Shown piece after piece: positions 53,677-61,791 of a stretch of DNA of 64,000 bases. The first letter of the stretch is position 1. Each line of letters opens with the position of its first letter. Both the position numbers and the translations under genes were made by a program. The stretch is from an uncultured Saccharospirillaceae bacterium. Lineage in GTDB: Bacteria > Pseudomonadota > Gammaproteobacteria > Pseudomonadales > Oceanobacteraceae. The notes under the pieces were generated by a model. That model was not told the origin of the DNA. It searched no databases and saw nothing but the letters and a program-made list of their open reading frames with translations. The stretch is from NCBI GenBank assembly GCA_947503895.1, contig CANNFT010000008.1:186001-250000 (forward strand). Direction: 5' to 3'.

Positions 53677-54558
53677 ATGAGTGTTCCGAAGAGACATCAT
53701 TTTGTACCGCGCTGGTATCTAGATCAGTTTGCTGATAAAGATGGAATGCTTAATCTTTATGATAAACTGAATCGTAAGTGGCGTCGTCAGAAACCAAATA
53801 AGGCTATGCATAGAAACAATTACTATCATCAGTCTTGGGCTCCAGTTGGAATTGATCCTTATACATTGGAAAGAAAGTTCGGGAATGATATAGAGCCGAA
53901 TGGAAAAGTATGTATCAACAAGATGATATCTTGGGAAGCTGAACTTACTAAAGAAGAGTGGAATGCGATTGTTATTTACATTACTTTCCAGCGAGTAAGA
54001 GTGCCTAGGCAAGCCGAGGCCGCCAAAGAGTTATTGAGAAATTATATTCTGATAAATGGCGATGCAGAAACGACCAAAATGGTTCTTGACGGTGAGCTGA
54101 AGCTAACTATTAACGATTCCTTCCGTTTCGATTTCATGAAAATGGCTTCAAGCCACTTATATAAATATTTTTTAAGAATGGATTGGGAAATAATCGAGCC
54201 AGAAGGCTCGGAGTTTATAACTACTGACAGTCCAGTCACATTTTTTAATCCGGAAATTCCACCACCTTTTGAATCGGGTTTAGGTTTGATAGGAACTGTG
54301 GTGTTCTTTCCAATTAATCCCAAAAAGCTACTGCTGATGAGGCACCCTGAAGCGCTCGAGCAGGGGGCGGACTTAGTCAAACCCGTCGAAGAACCTTTTG
54401 CTCAGAATCGTCAAACAGTTGTTAGTCAGCGCTTTAGATGGCCTGAAGATCAAGTTGTGCGCCACAATAAGCTTATGCTTGAGTTATCTGACAGATTAGT
54501 GGCTGCAAATTCCAAAGAGGTGCTAGAGTCGTTTGCAGGTAGATTAGTTGGCCACTGA
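53677..54558 (+). CDS. DUF4238 domain-containing protein
   Basis: A 293-residue protein of the DUF4238 family, recognised by the N-terminal KRHHFVPRWYLDQFADKDG, the middle FQRVRVPRQAE, EFITTDSPVTFFNPEIPPP, and the late PINPKKLLLMRH. The family is widespread on mobile and accessory DNA and has no proven activity; a defence or toxin role has been suggested only by location. The ATG at 53677 sits just before the conserved HHFVPR; a TTG at 53638 with AGGA upstream would add 13 residues. The gene is AT-richer than its neighbours and is followed after 13 bases by transposase repeats, consistent with transfer. Confidence 0.85.
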   Translation: MSVPKRHHFVPRWYLDQFADKDGMLNLYDKLNRKWRRQKPNKAMHRNNYYHQSWAPVGIDPYTLERKFGNDIEPNGKVCINKMISWEAELTKEEWNAIVIYITFQRVRVPRQAEAAKELLRNYILINGDAETTKMVLDGELKLTINDSFRFDFMKMASSHLYKYFLRMDWEIIEPEGSEFITTDSPVTFFNPEIPPPFESGLGLIGTVVFFPINPKKLLLMRHPEALEQGADLVKPVEEPFAQNRQTVVSQRFRWPEDQVVRHNKLMLELSDRLVAANSKEVLESFAGRLVGH

Positions 54559-54778
54559 GAATAACCAAAGAATAACCAAAGGACACTCACGCTATCATAA
54601 ATATTATGATTGATAATCAACAGTCAATTCTTTGAATAAACTGAAAATCAAAGTTACGGTTAGACTTGTACTTCGATAACGAAATTAGATGGTTTGTCGG
54701 ATTTTGATTAGAAAATAATTAGAAATGATCACAGCGAACCGATCCCGCTGATTTTGCAAGGTGCGCGTCCTAGAGGGT

Positions 54779-55148
54779 TTAGAAGTGCTTTGAACAGGCA
54801 GTTTTCCCGGGTATGCGCTCAAGCCCGAAATGGTGTTGAACGGATTCAAGTGTTTTACTACTACCAACAAAGCCCTTGAATGACTCTTCAAATTTCTCTG
54901 AAATCGTAAGCCAGTTATCTATTTCAAGACCTAGACGAGTAAGAATAATAGGCGTGTTTTTGTCAATTGCACCTCGTTTGTCTGATCGCAATACTCTACC
55001 CGTCCAATCCACTAGCTCTAGATAATTTGTAAGGCGGAATGGCAAGCCTGTTGGCATGTCTTTTCTGGGATTGCCAACAAAAGGAAAAAGTAATTTCGCC
55101 TGTTGATTGGGGTGATTTGGACTTTTTGCATGCTTTGCTTTTTTACAT
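54779..55148 (-). pseudogene. truncated transposase copy 1 (C-terminal ~120 residues)
   Basis: Reads in frame the last ~120 residues of the neighbouring transposase (from KAKHAKSPNHPN through MPTGLPFRLTNYLELVDWTG to GKTACSKHF) with only a few substitutions. The N-terminal HUH and tyrosine regions are absent and homology stops at a junction near 55148. Confidence 0.8.
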
Positions 55149-55399
55149 CGTCAATAACCAAAGGACACGGTAACCAAAGGACACTCACTCTATAAATAAC
55201 CAAAGGACACTCACGCTATCATAAATATTATGATTTATAATCAACAGCTAATTCTTTGAATAACCTGAAAATCAAAGTTACGGTTAGACTTGTACTTCGA
55301 TAACGAAATTAGATGGTTTGTCGGATTTTGATTAGAAAATAATTAGAAATGATCACAGCGAACCGATCCCGCTGATTTTGGAAGGTGCGCGTCCTAGAG

Positions 55400-55475
55400 G
55401 GTTTAGAAGTGCTTTGAACAGGCAGTTTTCCCGGGTATGCGCTCAAGCCCGAAATGGTGTTGAACGGATTCAAGA
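55400..55475 (-). pseudogene. truncated transposase copy 2 (last ~25 residues)
   Basis: Only the final part (VQHHFGLERIPGKTACSKHF) of the transposase remains, within a 306-base unit otherwise equal to its downstream non-coding end. Confidence 0.75.
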
Positions 55476-55708
55476 GTTTTACTATTACCGATAACCAAAT
55501 GATAACCAAAGGACACTCACTCTATCATAAATATTATGATTTATAATCAACAGCTAATTCTTTGAATAAACTGAAAATCAAAGTTACGGTTAGACTTGTA
55601 CTTCGATAACGAAATTAGATGGTTTGTCGGATTTTGATTAGAAAACAATTAGAAATGATCACAGCGAACCGATCCCGCTGATTTTGCAAGGTGCGCGTCC
55701 TAGAGGGT

Positions 55709-56701
55709 TTAGAAGTGCTTTGAACAGGCAGTTTTCCCGGGTATGCGCTTAAGCCCGAAATGGTGTTGAACGGATTCAAGTGTTTTACTACTACCAACAA
55801 AGCCCTTGAATGACTCTTCAAATTTCTCTGAAATCGTAAGCCAGTTATTTATTTCAAGCCCTAGGCGAGTAAGAATAATGGGTGTGTTTTTGTCAATTGC
55901 ACCTCGTTTGTCTGATCGCAATACTCTACCTGTCCAATCCAATAACTCTAGATAATCTATAAGGCGGAATGGCAAGCCTGTTGGCATGTCTTTTCTGGGA
56001 TTGCCAACAAAAGGAAAAAGTAATTTCGCCTGTTGATTAGGGTGATTTGGACTTTTTGCATGCTTTGCTTGTTTACACCGTTGCTTGACAGAGGTATGAC
56101 TTGAAGTTTCCGGTGTTTTCGCCATGTTAGCCCGAATAGGATTTAAGTCCACATAAGCTAAGCAAGCAGCCAGTGCTTTTTCATCTAGTAGCGCTTGTGA
56201 TTTGAACCTACCTTCCCAAAACCGGCCGGTGCAACCATCTTCTTTGTTTGCTTGCCTAGAAATTGTTTCATTCAAGCGCCTCATAAACCAACTTATGCTG
56301 CTTAGTCGTTCGCGCCATGTTTCTACAGACTCTTTGAGTTTTGCTTGCTCAGCTTCGGAGAGCGCTTCACCCATTCTATACCGTTGACTAAAAATGTTGC
56401 CCTGATAAAGCCGGTGCCATCGGTCAATCACCTCGTCCAGTGTCCAACAATCAGCGGCGGGCTTATTGATATGCAGCACAACATGATAGTGATTCGACAT
56501 AATGGCATAGGCTGCAATATCAATGGCGAATACCTGTGATTGCTTGATGAGCTCTTCTTCAAGCCAGCCGCGACGGTGCTCGTAGCTGGTATCGGTATGA
56601 TGATCATGCCCACATAAAAAAGCACGTCGAACACATCGTGAAACGCAATGATAATACGGTGTTGCTTCGATACTGATTTGTTGATTGCGGGGGCGAGTCA
56701 T
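55709..56701 (-). CDS. REP-associated tyrosine transposase (IS200-like, RAYT)
   Basis: A 330-residue Y1 transposase of the REP-associated type, which nicks single-stranded DNA at palindromic REP-like sequences. The HUH motif is MSNHYHVVLH (near residue 70), the N-terminal ISIEATPYYHCVSRCVRRAFLC is diagnostic in two parts (EATPYYHCVSRCVRRAFLC), RFWEGRFKSQALLDEKAL follows, and the catalytic tyrosine lies in CLAYVDLNPIRANM. It has a long C-terminal extension of ~130 residues. The frame is intact, so it may be active. Two ATGs (56707 and 56701) are possible starts. Truncated relatives of its 3' part lie on both sides. Confidence 0.9.
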   Translation of the reverse strand: MTRPRNQQISIEATPYYHCVSRCVRRAFLCGHDHHTDTSYEHRRGWLEEELIKQSQVFAIDIAAYAIMSNHYHVVLHINKPAADCWTLDEVIDRWHRLYQGNIFSQRYRMGEALSEAEQAKLKESVETWRERLSSISWFMRRLNETISRQANKEDGCTGRFWEGRFKSQALLDEKALAACLAYVDLNPIRANMAKTPETSSHTSVKQRCKQAKHAKSPNHPNQQAKLLFPFVGNPRKDMPTGLPFRLIDYLELLDWTGRVLRSDKRGAIDKNTPIILTRLGLEINNWLTISEKFEESFKGFVGSSKTLESVQHHFGLKRIPGKTACSKHF

Positions 56702-56817
56702 TAGCATTCCATTGCTCTGTAGGTAAATGCAGGGTCACCTTATCGCTTTGCAGGGCATGTAGCAATCAGGCAAAATGACTAGTCATAAGGATGAGTGTCC
56801 TGTTTAGAAGAGAGGGA

Positions 56818-56885
56818 CTTAGAAGTGCTTTGAGCAGCAGTTTTCCCCGATATGCGCTCAAGTCCAAAATTGTGTTGAAGCGGAT
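56818..56885 (-). pseudogene. diverged transposase 3' remnant
   Basis: On the minus strand it can be read as LQHNFGLERISGKTAAQSTSK, clearly related to the C-terminus of the intact transposase but with many changes and a one-base shift near the end. It is an older relic of the same family. Confidence 0.7.
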
Positions 56886-56900
56886 CGCTCTCTGTGGTTT

Positions 56901-57098
56901 ATGTTCATAAAAGATATACCCACAATTGATGAGATTAACTGGTTAAGGCATGAGAAAAGTTTTCTAGAAGGAGAGGTAGAATCATTGAGGCAGTACGGTA
57001 ATATTTCGCGATGTGGTGGAAAGCCTTGCATACAAGTTGATCATTCCGTTACTTATTGTGAAGAAGAAATGCCTTACTACATAATTATTCCTAAATAA
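56901..57098 (+). CDS. cassette-like small hypothetical protein
   Basis: A 65-residue protein of unknown family (MFIKDIPTIDEINWLRHEKS start; CGGKPCIQVDHSVTYCEEEM later), with an acidic N-terminal helix and three cysteines. The ribosome binding site is weak. It ends eight bases before an attC-like site, and a second such gene follows, so it resembles an integron gene cassette. Confidence 0.5.
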   Translation: MFIKDIPTIDEINWLRHEKSFLEGEVESLRQYGNISRCGGKPCIQVDHSVTYCEEEMPYYIIIPK

Positions 57099-57106
57099 TA
57101 GCCTTG

Positions 57107-57151
57107 TAACAAAGCATTACAGCGGACAAGCCGCTGAATGCGGCGTTGGCT
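57107..57151 (+). other. attC-like site between two cassette-like ORFs
   Basis: Begins GTAACAAAGC and ends GCGGCGTTGGC. The core CAGCGGACAAGCCGCTG is a perfect six-base stem around ACAAG, the same design as the site at 7954 (CACCGGACAATCCGGTG). The TAAC...GTTRGC ends fit the R'' and R' boxes of attC sites. Confidence 0.55.
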
Positions 57152-57171
57152 TTTTACTGAGATAGTAAAGA

Positions 57172-57483
57172 TTGGAAATTTTACAGTGGCTTACTTTTCT
57201 ATTTTTTGCGTTCTATGGAACTGTGGTAGCTTTAGCACACTGGGGGTTCATAGTTTCTGCAATTTACATAAATGTCTTAAAAGTTGAGACCGATAAAGAT
57301 AGGGGTTATTCCTTCGCATTGCCTTTCGTTGGTCCATTTTTCTTGGTTGCGGCGTTCTTGATCTATCCCGAGGTGGGACTTGCCAAGTACTGGTGGCTAT
57401 CATTTATTATCGATCCTCAGTATTTTATTTTTCTTGGCCTATGGCTTTATCAAACGTACGTTGCTACAAAGGACCAAAGCTAA
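57172..57483 (+). CDS. small membrane protein, cassette-like
   Basis: A 103-residue hydrophobic protein with three probable membrane helices (LQWLTFLFFAFYGTVVALAHW, FALPFVGPFFLVAAFLIYP, IDPQYFIFLGLWLYQTYVA). The start is TTG at 57172; no ATG lies upstream in frame near a ribosome binding site. No family was recognised. Its TAA stop is part of the next TAAC box, a common feature of integron cassettes. Confidence 0.55.
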   Translation: MEILQWLTFLFFAFYGTVVALAHWGFIVSAIYINVLKVETDKDRGYSFALPFVGPFFLVAAFLIYPEVGLAKYWWLSFIIDPQYFIFLGLWLYQTYVATKDQS

Positions 57484-57540
57484 CAAAATGGTCAATTTCG
57501 CCTACGATTAGAGCGCCTTATGCTGCGCTCCAGTCGTCCA
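57480..57540 (+). other. degenerate attC-like site
   Basis: Starts CTAACAAAATGGTCAATTTCGCC, overlapping the stop of the preceding ORF, and contains the inverted GAGCGC (57511) and GCGCTC (57524-57530) around CTTATGCT. The expected GTTRRRY end is missing; the microsatellite begins in its place. Confidence 0.4.
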
Positions 57541-57618
57541 ATTACCATTACCATTACCATTACCATTACCATTACCATTACCATTACCATTACCATTACC
57601 ATTACCATTACCATTACC
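57541..57618 (+). repeat. perfect (ATTACC)13 microsatellite
   Basis: Thirteen uninterrupted copies of ATTACC, followed by one imperfect unit ATTAAC. Read in one frame it encodes alternating Tyr-His, but only inside an unsupported ORF. It directly follows the degenerate attC-like site. Confidence 0.98.
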
Positions 57619-57812
57619 ATTAACATAATTGTAATTGAATTTACGCTTTGAAAATCCATCTGAAGTAAATAATGCTCAGTACCCTAAGGGTACGATAGCA
57701 GTTTCCGGTATGATTTTAGTCTTTACGTGCTTTTACCTTTTCGGTAGACAGCTAGTGCTTTGAACTCTAATTGTGGTGGCCAAAGCGATACAAAAATTTG
57801 AGAAAATTGGAT

Positions 57813-57836
57813 AAGCCCCAACGATTATTGGGGCTT
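57813..57836. terminator. hairpin at the 3' end of the FadB-type gene
   Basis: AAGCCCCAA and TTGGGGCTT pair perfectly around CGATTA, 21 bases after the stop of the leftward gene. The T tract on the minus strand is poor, so the efficiency is uncertain. Confidence 0.65.
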
Positions 57837-57856
57837 AAAAATGGTGAGCTGGAAGG

Positions 57857-60004
57857 CTACTTAAAGGCTTCGTTTTGCTCAGCTTGTGTTTCGAGAATTT
57901 TAGGGGGCGTAAAACGTTCGCCATATCGTTCAGCTAGTTCCGTAGCACGCTGATAAAAATTTCGAACACCATATTGATTGACGTATTGAATGGCGCCGCC
58001 GCTCCAAGGCGCAAAGCCAAGCCCAAAGATTGAGCCGATATTGGCATCCCTGACGGACATTAATACGTTCTCTTCATAGCACCTCAATGTCTCTAACGAC
58101 TGGATAAAGAGTAAACGTTCTTTAACATCATTAAAGGGAATATCCACGCTCGGGTCACTGAAGTGGTCTACTAACCCCGGCCAAAGTTGTTTCTTACCGC
58201 TTTTCGGATAATCGTAGAAGCCTGCCCCTGCTGCCTTTCCTTCGCGCTTAAATTCTTTAATCATTCTTGTTGTGAGCGTTTCGGCAGCGGATATGGGAAG
58301 CGATTTGCCTTCGGCTTCTAGGTCTTTTCTGGTTTGAAGGGTGACCTTTTGGCTAAGACTGAGGCTCACTTCATCCTGTACGGCCAAAGGGCCAACTGGC
58401 ATGCCAGATTGCAACGCAGCATTCTCAATTATATTGGGGTTCACACCTTCCGCTAACAGACTAATGCCTTCGTTGACATAGGTAGCAAACGTTCGGGAAG
58501 TGAAAAAGCCTCGGCTGTCATTAACGACGATGGGCGTTTTATTTATTTGAAGTACAAAATCAAATGCTTTCGCCAAGGTTTCATCGGAAGTGGCCGCGCC
58601 TTTTATGATTTCCACCAATGGCATTTTTTCCACAGGGCTGAAGAAGTGCAGACCAATAAATTTTTCCGCTTCTTTCGATGCTGTCGCTAAACCTGTAATG
58701 GGCAATGTAGACGTATTAGATGCAAACACGCCGCCTTCTGCCATGAAAGGCTCAGCCTCTTGTGTGACTTTGGCTTTTAAGTCGCGATCTTCAAACACCG
58801 CTTCGATAATGAGATCGCAACCACTTAAGTCTTCTGCACTGTCAGTGGGCTTGATCAAAGACAGAATTTCCGTTTTCTTTTCTTCTGTCATGCGTTTGCG
58901 GCTCACTTTTTTCTTCAGTAAGCCTTCTGAATAGGCTTTGCCTTTTTCAGCTGCTTCCATGCTGACGTCTTTTAATATGACGTCAATGCCGCGAGAGGCT
59001 GTTGCATAAGCGATCCCTGCGCCCATCATCCCAGCACCTAAAATGCCGACTTTTTTGGTGGTGTATTTTTCGATGTCTTTTGGTCGGCTGCCTCCGGCTT
59101 TAATTTCATTTAATTGAAACCAGAACGTTCCGATCATATTTTTGGCCACTTGGGAGGTGGTCAGCTCTGTGAAATAGCGGCTTTCAATTCGACAAGCGGT
59201 ATCAAAATCCACTTGAGCCCCTTCAACGGCGGCGGCCATTATTTTCTCAGGTGCAGGATAACAACCTTTCGATTTTTGACGAAGTATCGAAGGCACAATG
59301 GCCAGCTTTTGAGCAACCGCAGGATGACTGGGTGCTCCGCCGGGCAGTTTATAACCTTTCACATCCCAAGCTTGCTTTGACGTTGGATTCTCTTTTATCC
59401 AAGCCTTCGCTTTCGAAATAAGATCGTCTGCATGATCAGCAAGCGCATCGATTAGACCAGCTTTTAACGCCACTTCAGGGTTAATTTGCTTACCTTCAAG
59501 TAAATAAGGAAACGCAGCCTCAAGTCCCAGTATGCGCACCATTCTTGCGACGCCACCGCCACCGGGTAGCAGGCCCAATGTGACCTCCGGTAATCCTAAT
59601 TTAATATTTGGTTGATTGACGGCAATACGATGGTGACAGGATAAAGCGATCTCAAAACCGCCGCCTAACGCAGCGCCATTGATGGCTGCTACGGTGGGAA
59701 TACCCAGCGTTTCGATTTTGCGCAGAGGTGCTTTGATTTTTTCCACCATCGCAAAAAATTCAGTTGCGTTCTCTTTTTTAACCTGAATTAACTCATTTAA
59801 ATCACCCCCTGCAAAAAACGTCTTTTTCGCAGAAGCAAATATAACTCCAGCAATGCTGTCTTTCTCAGCCTCAATTCGATCCGCAACACTTAAAATCGCG
59901 CTGCGAAAATCGGCATTCATGGTATTCGCACTCTGATTCGGCATATCCATGGTGAGCGTGACAATGTTGTCACTGTCTTTCTCAAAACGAATGGCGTCGG
60001 TCAT
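57857..60004 (-). CDS. 3-hydroxyacyl-CoA dehydrogenase / enoyl-CoA hydratase (FadB/FadJ type)
   Basis: A 715-residue multifunctional beta-oxidation enzyme. The N-terminal crotonase domain (about 1-190) has FASAKKTFFAGGDLNEL, INGAALGGGFEIALSCHHRI and LGLPEVTLGLLPGGGG with both catalytic glutamates; the Rossmann domain begins KKVGILGAGMMGAGIAYA near 316; the C-terminal dehydrogenase domains carry NTSTLPITGL, FIGLHFFSPVEKMPLVEII and RGFFTSRTFATYVNEG. It hydrates enoyl-CoA and oxidises 3-hydroxyacyl-CoA with NAD. The thiolase gene lies 211 bases upstream on the same strand, giving a beta-oxidation pair. Confidence 0.94.
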   Translation of the reverse strand: MTDAIRFEKDSDNIVTLTMDMPNQSANTMNADFRSAILSVADRIEAEKDSIAGVIFASAKKTFFAGGDLNELIQVKKENATEFFAMVEKIKAPLRKIETLGIPTVAAINGAALGGGFEIALSCHHRIAVNQPNIKLGLPEVTLGLLPGGGGVARMVRILGLEAAFPYLLEGKQINPEVALKAGLIDALADHADDLISKAKAWIKENPTSKQAWDVKGYKLPGGAPSHPAVAQKLAIVPSILRQKSKGCYPAPEKIMAAAVEGAQVDFDTACRIESRYFTELTTSQVAKNMIGTFWFQLNEIKAGGSRPKDIEKYTTKKVGILGAGMMGAGIAYATASRGIDVILKDVSMEAAEKGKAYSEGLLKKKVSRKRMTEEKKTEILSLIKPTDSAEDLSGCDLIIEAVFEDRDLKAKVTQEAEPFMAEGGVFASNTSTLPITGLATASKEAEKFIGLHFFSPVEKMPLVEIIKGAATSDETLAKAFDFVLQINKTPIVVNDSRGFFTSRTFATYVNEGISLLAEGVNPNIIENAALQSGMPVGPLAVQDEVSLSLSQKVTLQTRKDLEAEGKSLPISAAETLTTRMIKEFKREGKAAGAGFYDYPKSGKKQLWPGLVDHFSDPSVDIPFNDVKERLLFIQSLETLRCYEENVLMSVRDANIGSIFGLGFAPWSGGAIQYVNQYGVRNFYQRATELAERYGERFTPPKILETQAEQNEAFK

Positions 60005-60215
60005 GTCTCTGTTCCTGAATTCTGTTTTACGAATTTAAAAGGTTTTTCAATTGGTTATTGCGAATGTTCGGTTTCACGAAATAGCAGCTTTAATTCGGGC
60101 GTTATTGAGGCCGATTGGTTGAGGCAATAAAAGTCGAGATGGCGGAGTTTATTTGCGTATAAATGACAACATCGAGACTCTTATTAACAAAAACCAAGCA
60201 ACGCAAATAGCCCGA

Positions 60216-61427
60216 TCAAGTTACTCGTTCGATGATGGTCGCAATCCCCATTCCGCCCCCAACACATAATGTGGCTAATCCATACCGCTTTTCTTGACGC
60301 TCTAACTCATCCAACAGAGTGCCTAAAATCATTGCGCCTGTTGCGCCTAATGGGTGCCCCATTGCAATGGCACCACCATTGACGTTCACCTTTTCAGATG
60401 GCACACCAAGGTCTTTTTGAAATTTCATGACAACGGCGGCGAAGGCTTCGTTAACTTCAAATAAATCAATATCTTCAACAGAAAGATTAGCTTTAGCCAG
60501 CGCTTTTTGAGCCGCAGGTGCAGGACCTGTGAGCATGATAGTAGGCTCCGTGGAGGTTAGGGCAACACTGACAATTCTTGCGCGCGGCTTCATGCCTAAT
60601 GTGTCGCCTATTTTTTTATTGCCAATGAGCACTAAAGCAGCGCCGTCCACAATACCTGAACTGTTGCCAGCATGATGAATATGATTAATGGACTCTATCT
60701 GTGGATATTTTAATTTTGCAGAGTCATCAAAACCCATTTGTCCCATCATTTGAAAGGACGGGTTCAATTTGGCTAAATCTTGGGCTTGCGTACCGGGGCG
60801 AATAAATTCATCCTGCTCTAATATTGACACGCCATTTTGATCCTTCACGGCCACAATGGAACGATCAAAGTATCCTGCCTCGCGAGCGTTTGCGGCCTTG
60901 GCTTGAGAGTGTGCGGCAAACTCGTCGACCGCTTCTCGACTGAAACCTTCAATTGTCGCAATTAAATCCGCGCCCACGCCTTGGGGGAGAAAATTGGTGT
61001 GGAAATTAGTGGCAGGGTCAAGGGCCCAGGCGCCACCATCAGACCCCATCGGGATGCGCGACATGGACTCAACGCCACCGGCCACGACTAAATCTTCCCA
61101 ACCGGACGCGACTTTCATTGCTGCCATGTTGACGGCTTCAAGCCCTGATGCGCAGAAGCGATTGATTTGCACACCGGCGACTTTTTCATCCCAATCGGCT
61201 GCTAACGCAGCAGTTTTGGCGATGTCTGCGCCTTGATCACCAATCGGAGTAACGCACCCGAGTACAACATCTTCGACTTTACTGGTATCTAAACCGTTAC
61301 GCTCTTCCAGTGCTTTCATGAGTCCCACGACAAGAGAGACAGGTTTTACTTCATGAAGTGAGCCGTCTTTTTTCCCTTTGCCGCGTGGTGTGCGAATGGC
61401 ATCGTAGATAAATGCTTCAGTACTCAT
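60216..61427 (-). CDS. acetyl-CoA C-acetyltransferase (thiolase)
   Basis: A 403-residue thiolase that cleaves 3-ketoacyl-CoA with CoA, or condenses two acetyl-CoA in reverse. The nucleophilic cysteine is in INRFCASGLEAVNMA (near residue 90), the histidine in NVNGGAIAMGHPLGATGA, and the second cysteine in LCVGGGMGIATIIE. AGGVESMSRIPMGSDGG is also typical. It precedes the FadB-type gene on the minus strand, so the pair probably acts together in fatty acid degradation. The fadI/fadA/phaA distinction cannot be made from sequence alone. Confidence 0.94.
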   Translation of the reverse strand: MSTEAFIYDAIRTPRGKGKKDGSLHEVKPVSLVVGLMKALEERNGLDTSKVEDVVLGCVTPIGDQGADIAKTAALAADWDEKVAGVQINRFCASGLEAVNMAAMKVASGWEDLVVAGGVESMSRIPMGSDGGAWALDPATNFHTNFLPQGVGADLIATIEGFSREAVDEFAAHSQAKAANAREAGYFDRSIVAVKDQNGVSILEQDEFIRPGTQAQDLAKLNPSFQMMGQMGFDDSAKLKYPQIESINHIHHAGNSSGIVDGAALVLIGNKKIGDTLGMKPRARIVSVALTSTEPTIMLTGPAPAAQKALAKANLSVEDIDLFEVNEAFAAVVMKFQKDLGVPSEKVNVNGGAIAMGHPLGATGAMILGTLLDELERQEKRYGLATLCVGGGMGIATIIERVT

Positions 61428-61791
61428 AGAATTAGACCTAAACCTTTTTTGTTGGGATTTGCGCTTATAGAGAAGGATGTTGTTATTGTTTGCTTCAAAC
61501 AGCCGTCTGTAATGGAACCAGCAAGCTAATAGAGTACGCTTGTAGTAAACGGAGCACCAATGGCAGTTTCAGACTTTTAGGGTGGCTTAAGTAGACAGGC
61601 GTCGATTGAGTATTGAATTGACGATAAAGCGTTATGGGGGAAAGTAGCGTGGTATATCGGTGTTGGCTAACGGCAAAGAGCGTCGGCTATGTGCGCAGAA
61701 TATTCAAGACGCAATCGTTTAGAAGGGAATTGGCCAGTGCATTCGAAAATATATGCCAATTCCATCTAATTTATTAGAAGATTTTAATGAC
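61428..61791. other. intergenic region
   Basis: About 360 bases between the metalloprotease 3' end and the thiolase start. No gene, repeat or terminator was recognised; it should hold the promoter of the thiolase operon. Confidence 0.45.

Larger units (their letters stand above)
54572..56885 (-). mobile_element. REP-associated tyrosine transposase cluster with tandem truncated units
   Basis: Three tandem units each open with the same ATAACCAAAGGACACTCAC (54572, 55196, 55502) and share about 280 bases reaching into the transposase 3' end. Unit 1 is about 620 bases, unit 2 about 306, and unit 3 contains the intact transposase. A fourth, diverged 3' end lies at 56818-56885. TGAGTGTCC at about 56794, upstream of the transposase, is the inverse of the GGACACTCA at the unit heads, so these may be element ends. 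Extra copies of AACCAAAGGACAC at 55153-55185 mark repeated events. Confidence 0.7.

Noticed and set aside
54572..55520. Possible CRISPR array, given repeated short motifs
   Set aside because: The repeats are not regularly spaced, the intervals are copies of each other rather than unique spacers, and there are no cas genes; explained by transposase unit duplication.
57393..57623. ORF ending in (Tyr-His)13
   Set aside because: It starts out of frame inside the small membrane-protein gene and its tail is only the translated microsatellite; no evidence of expression.
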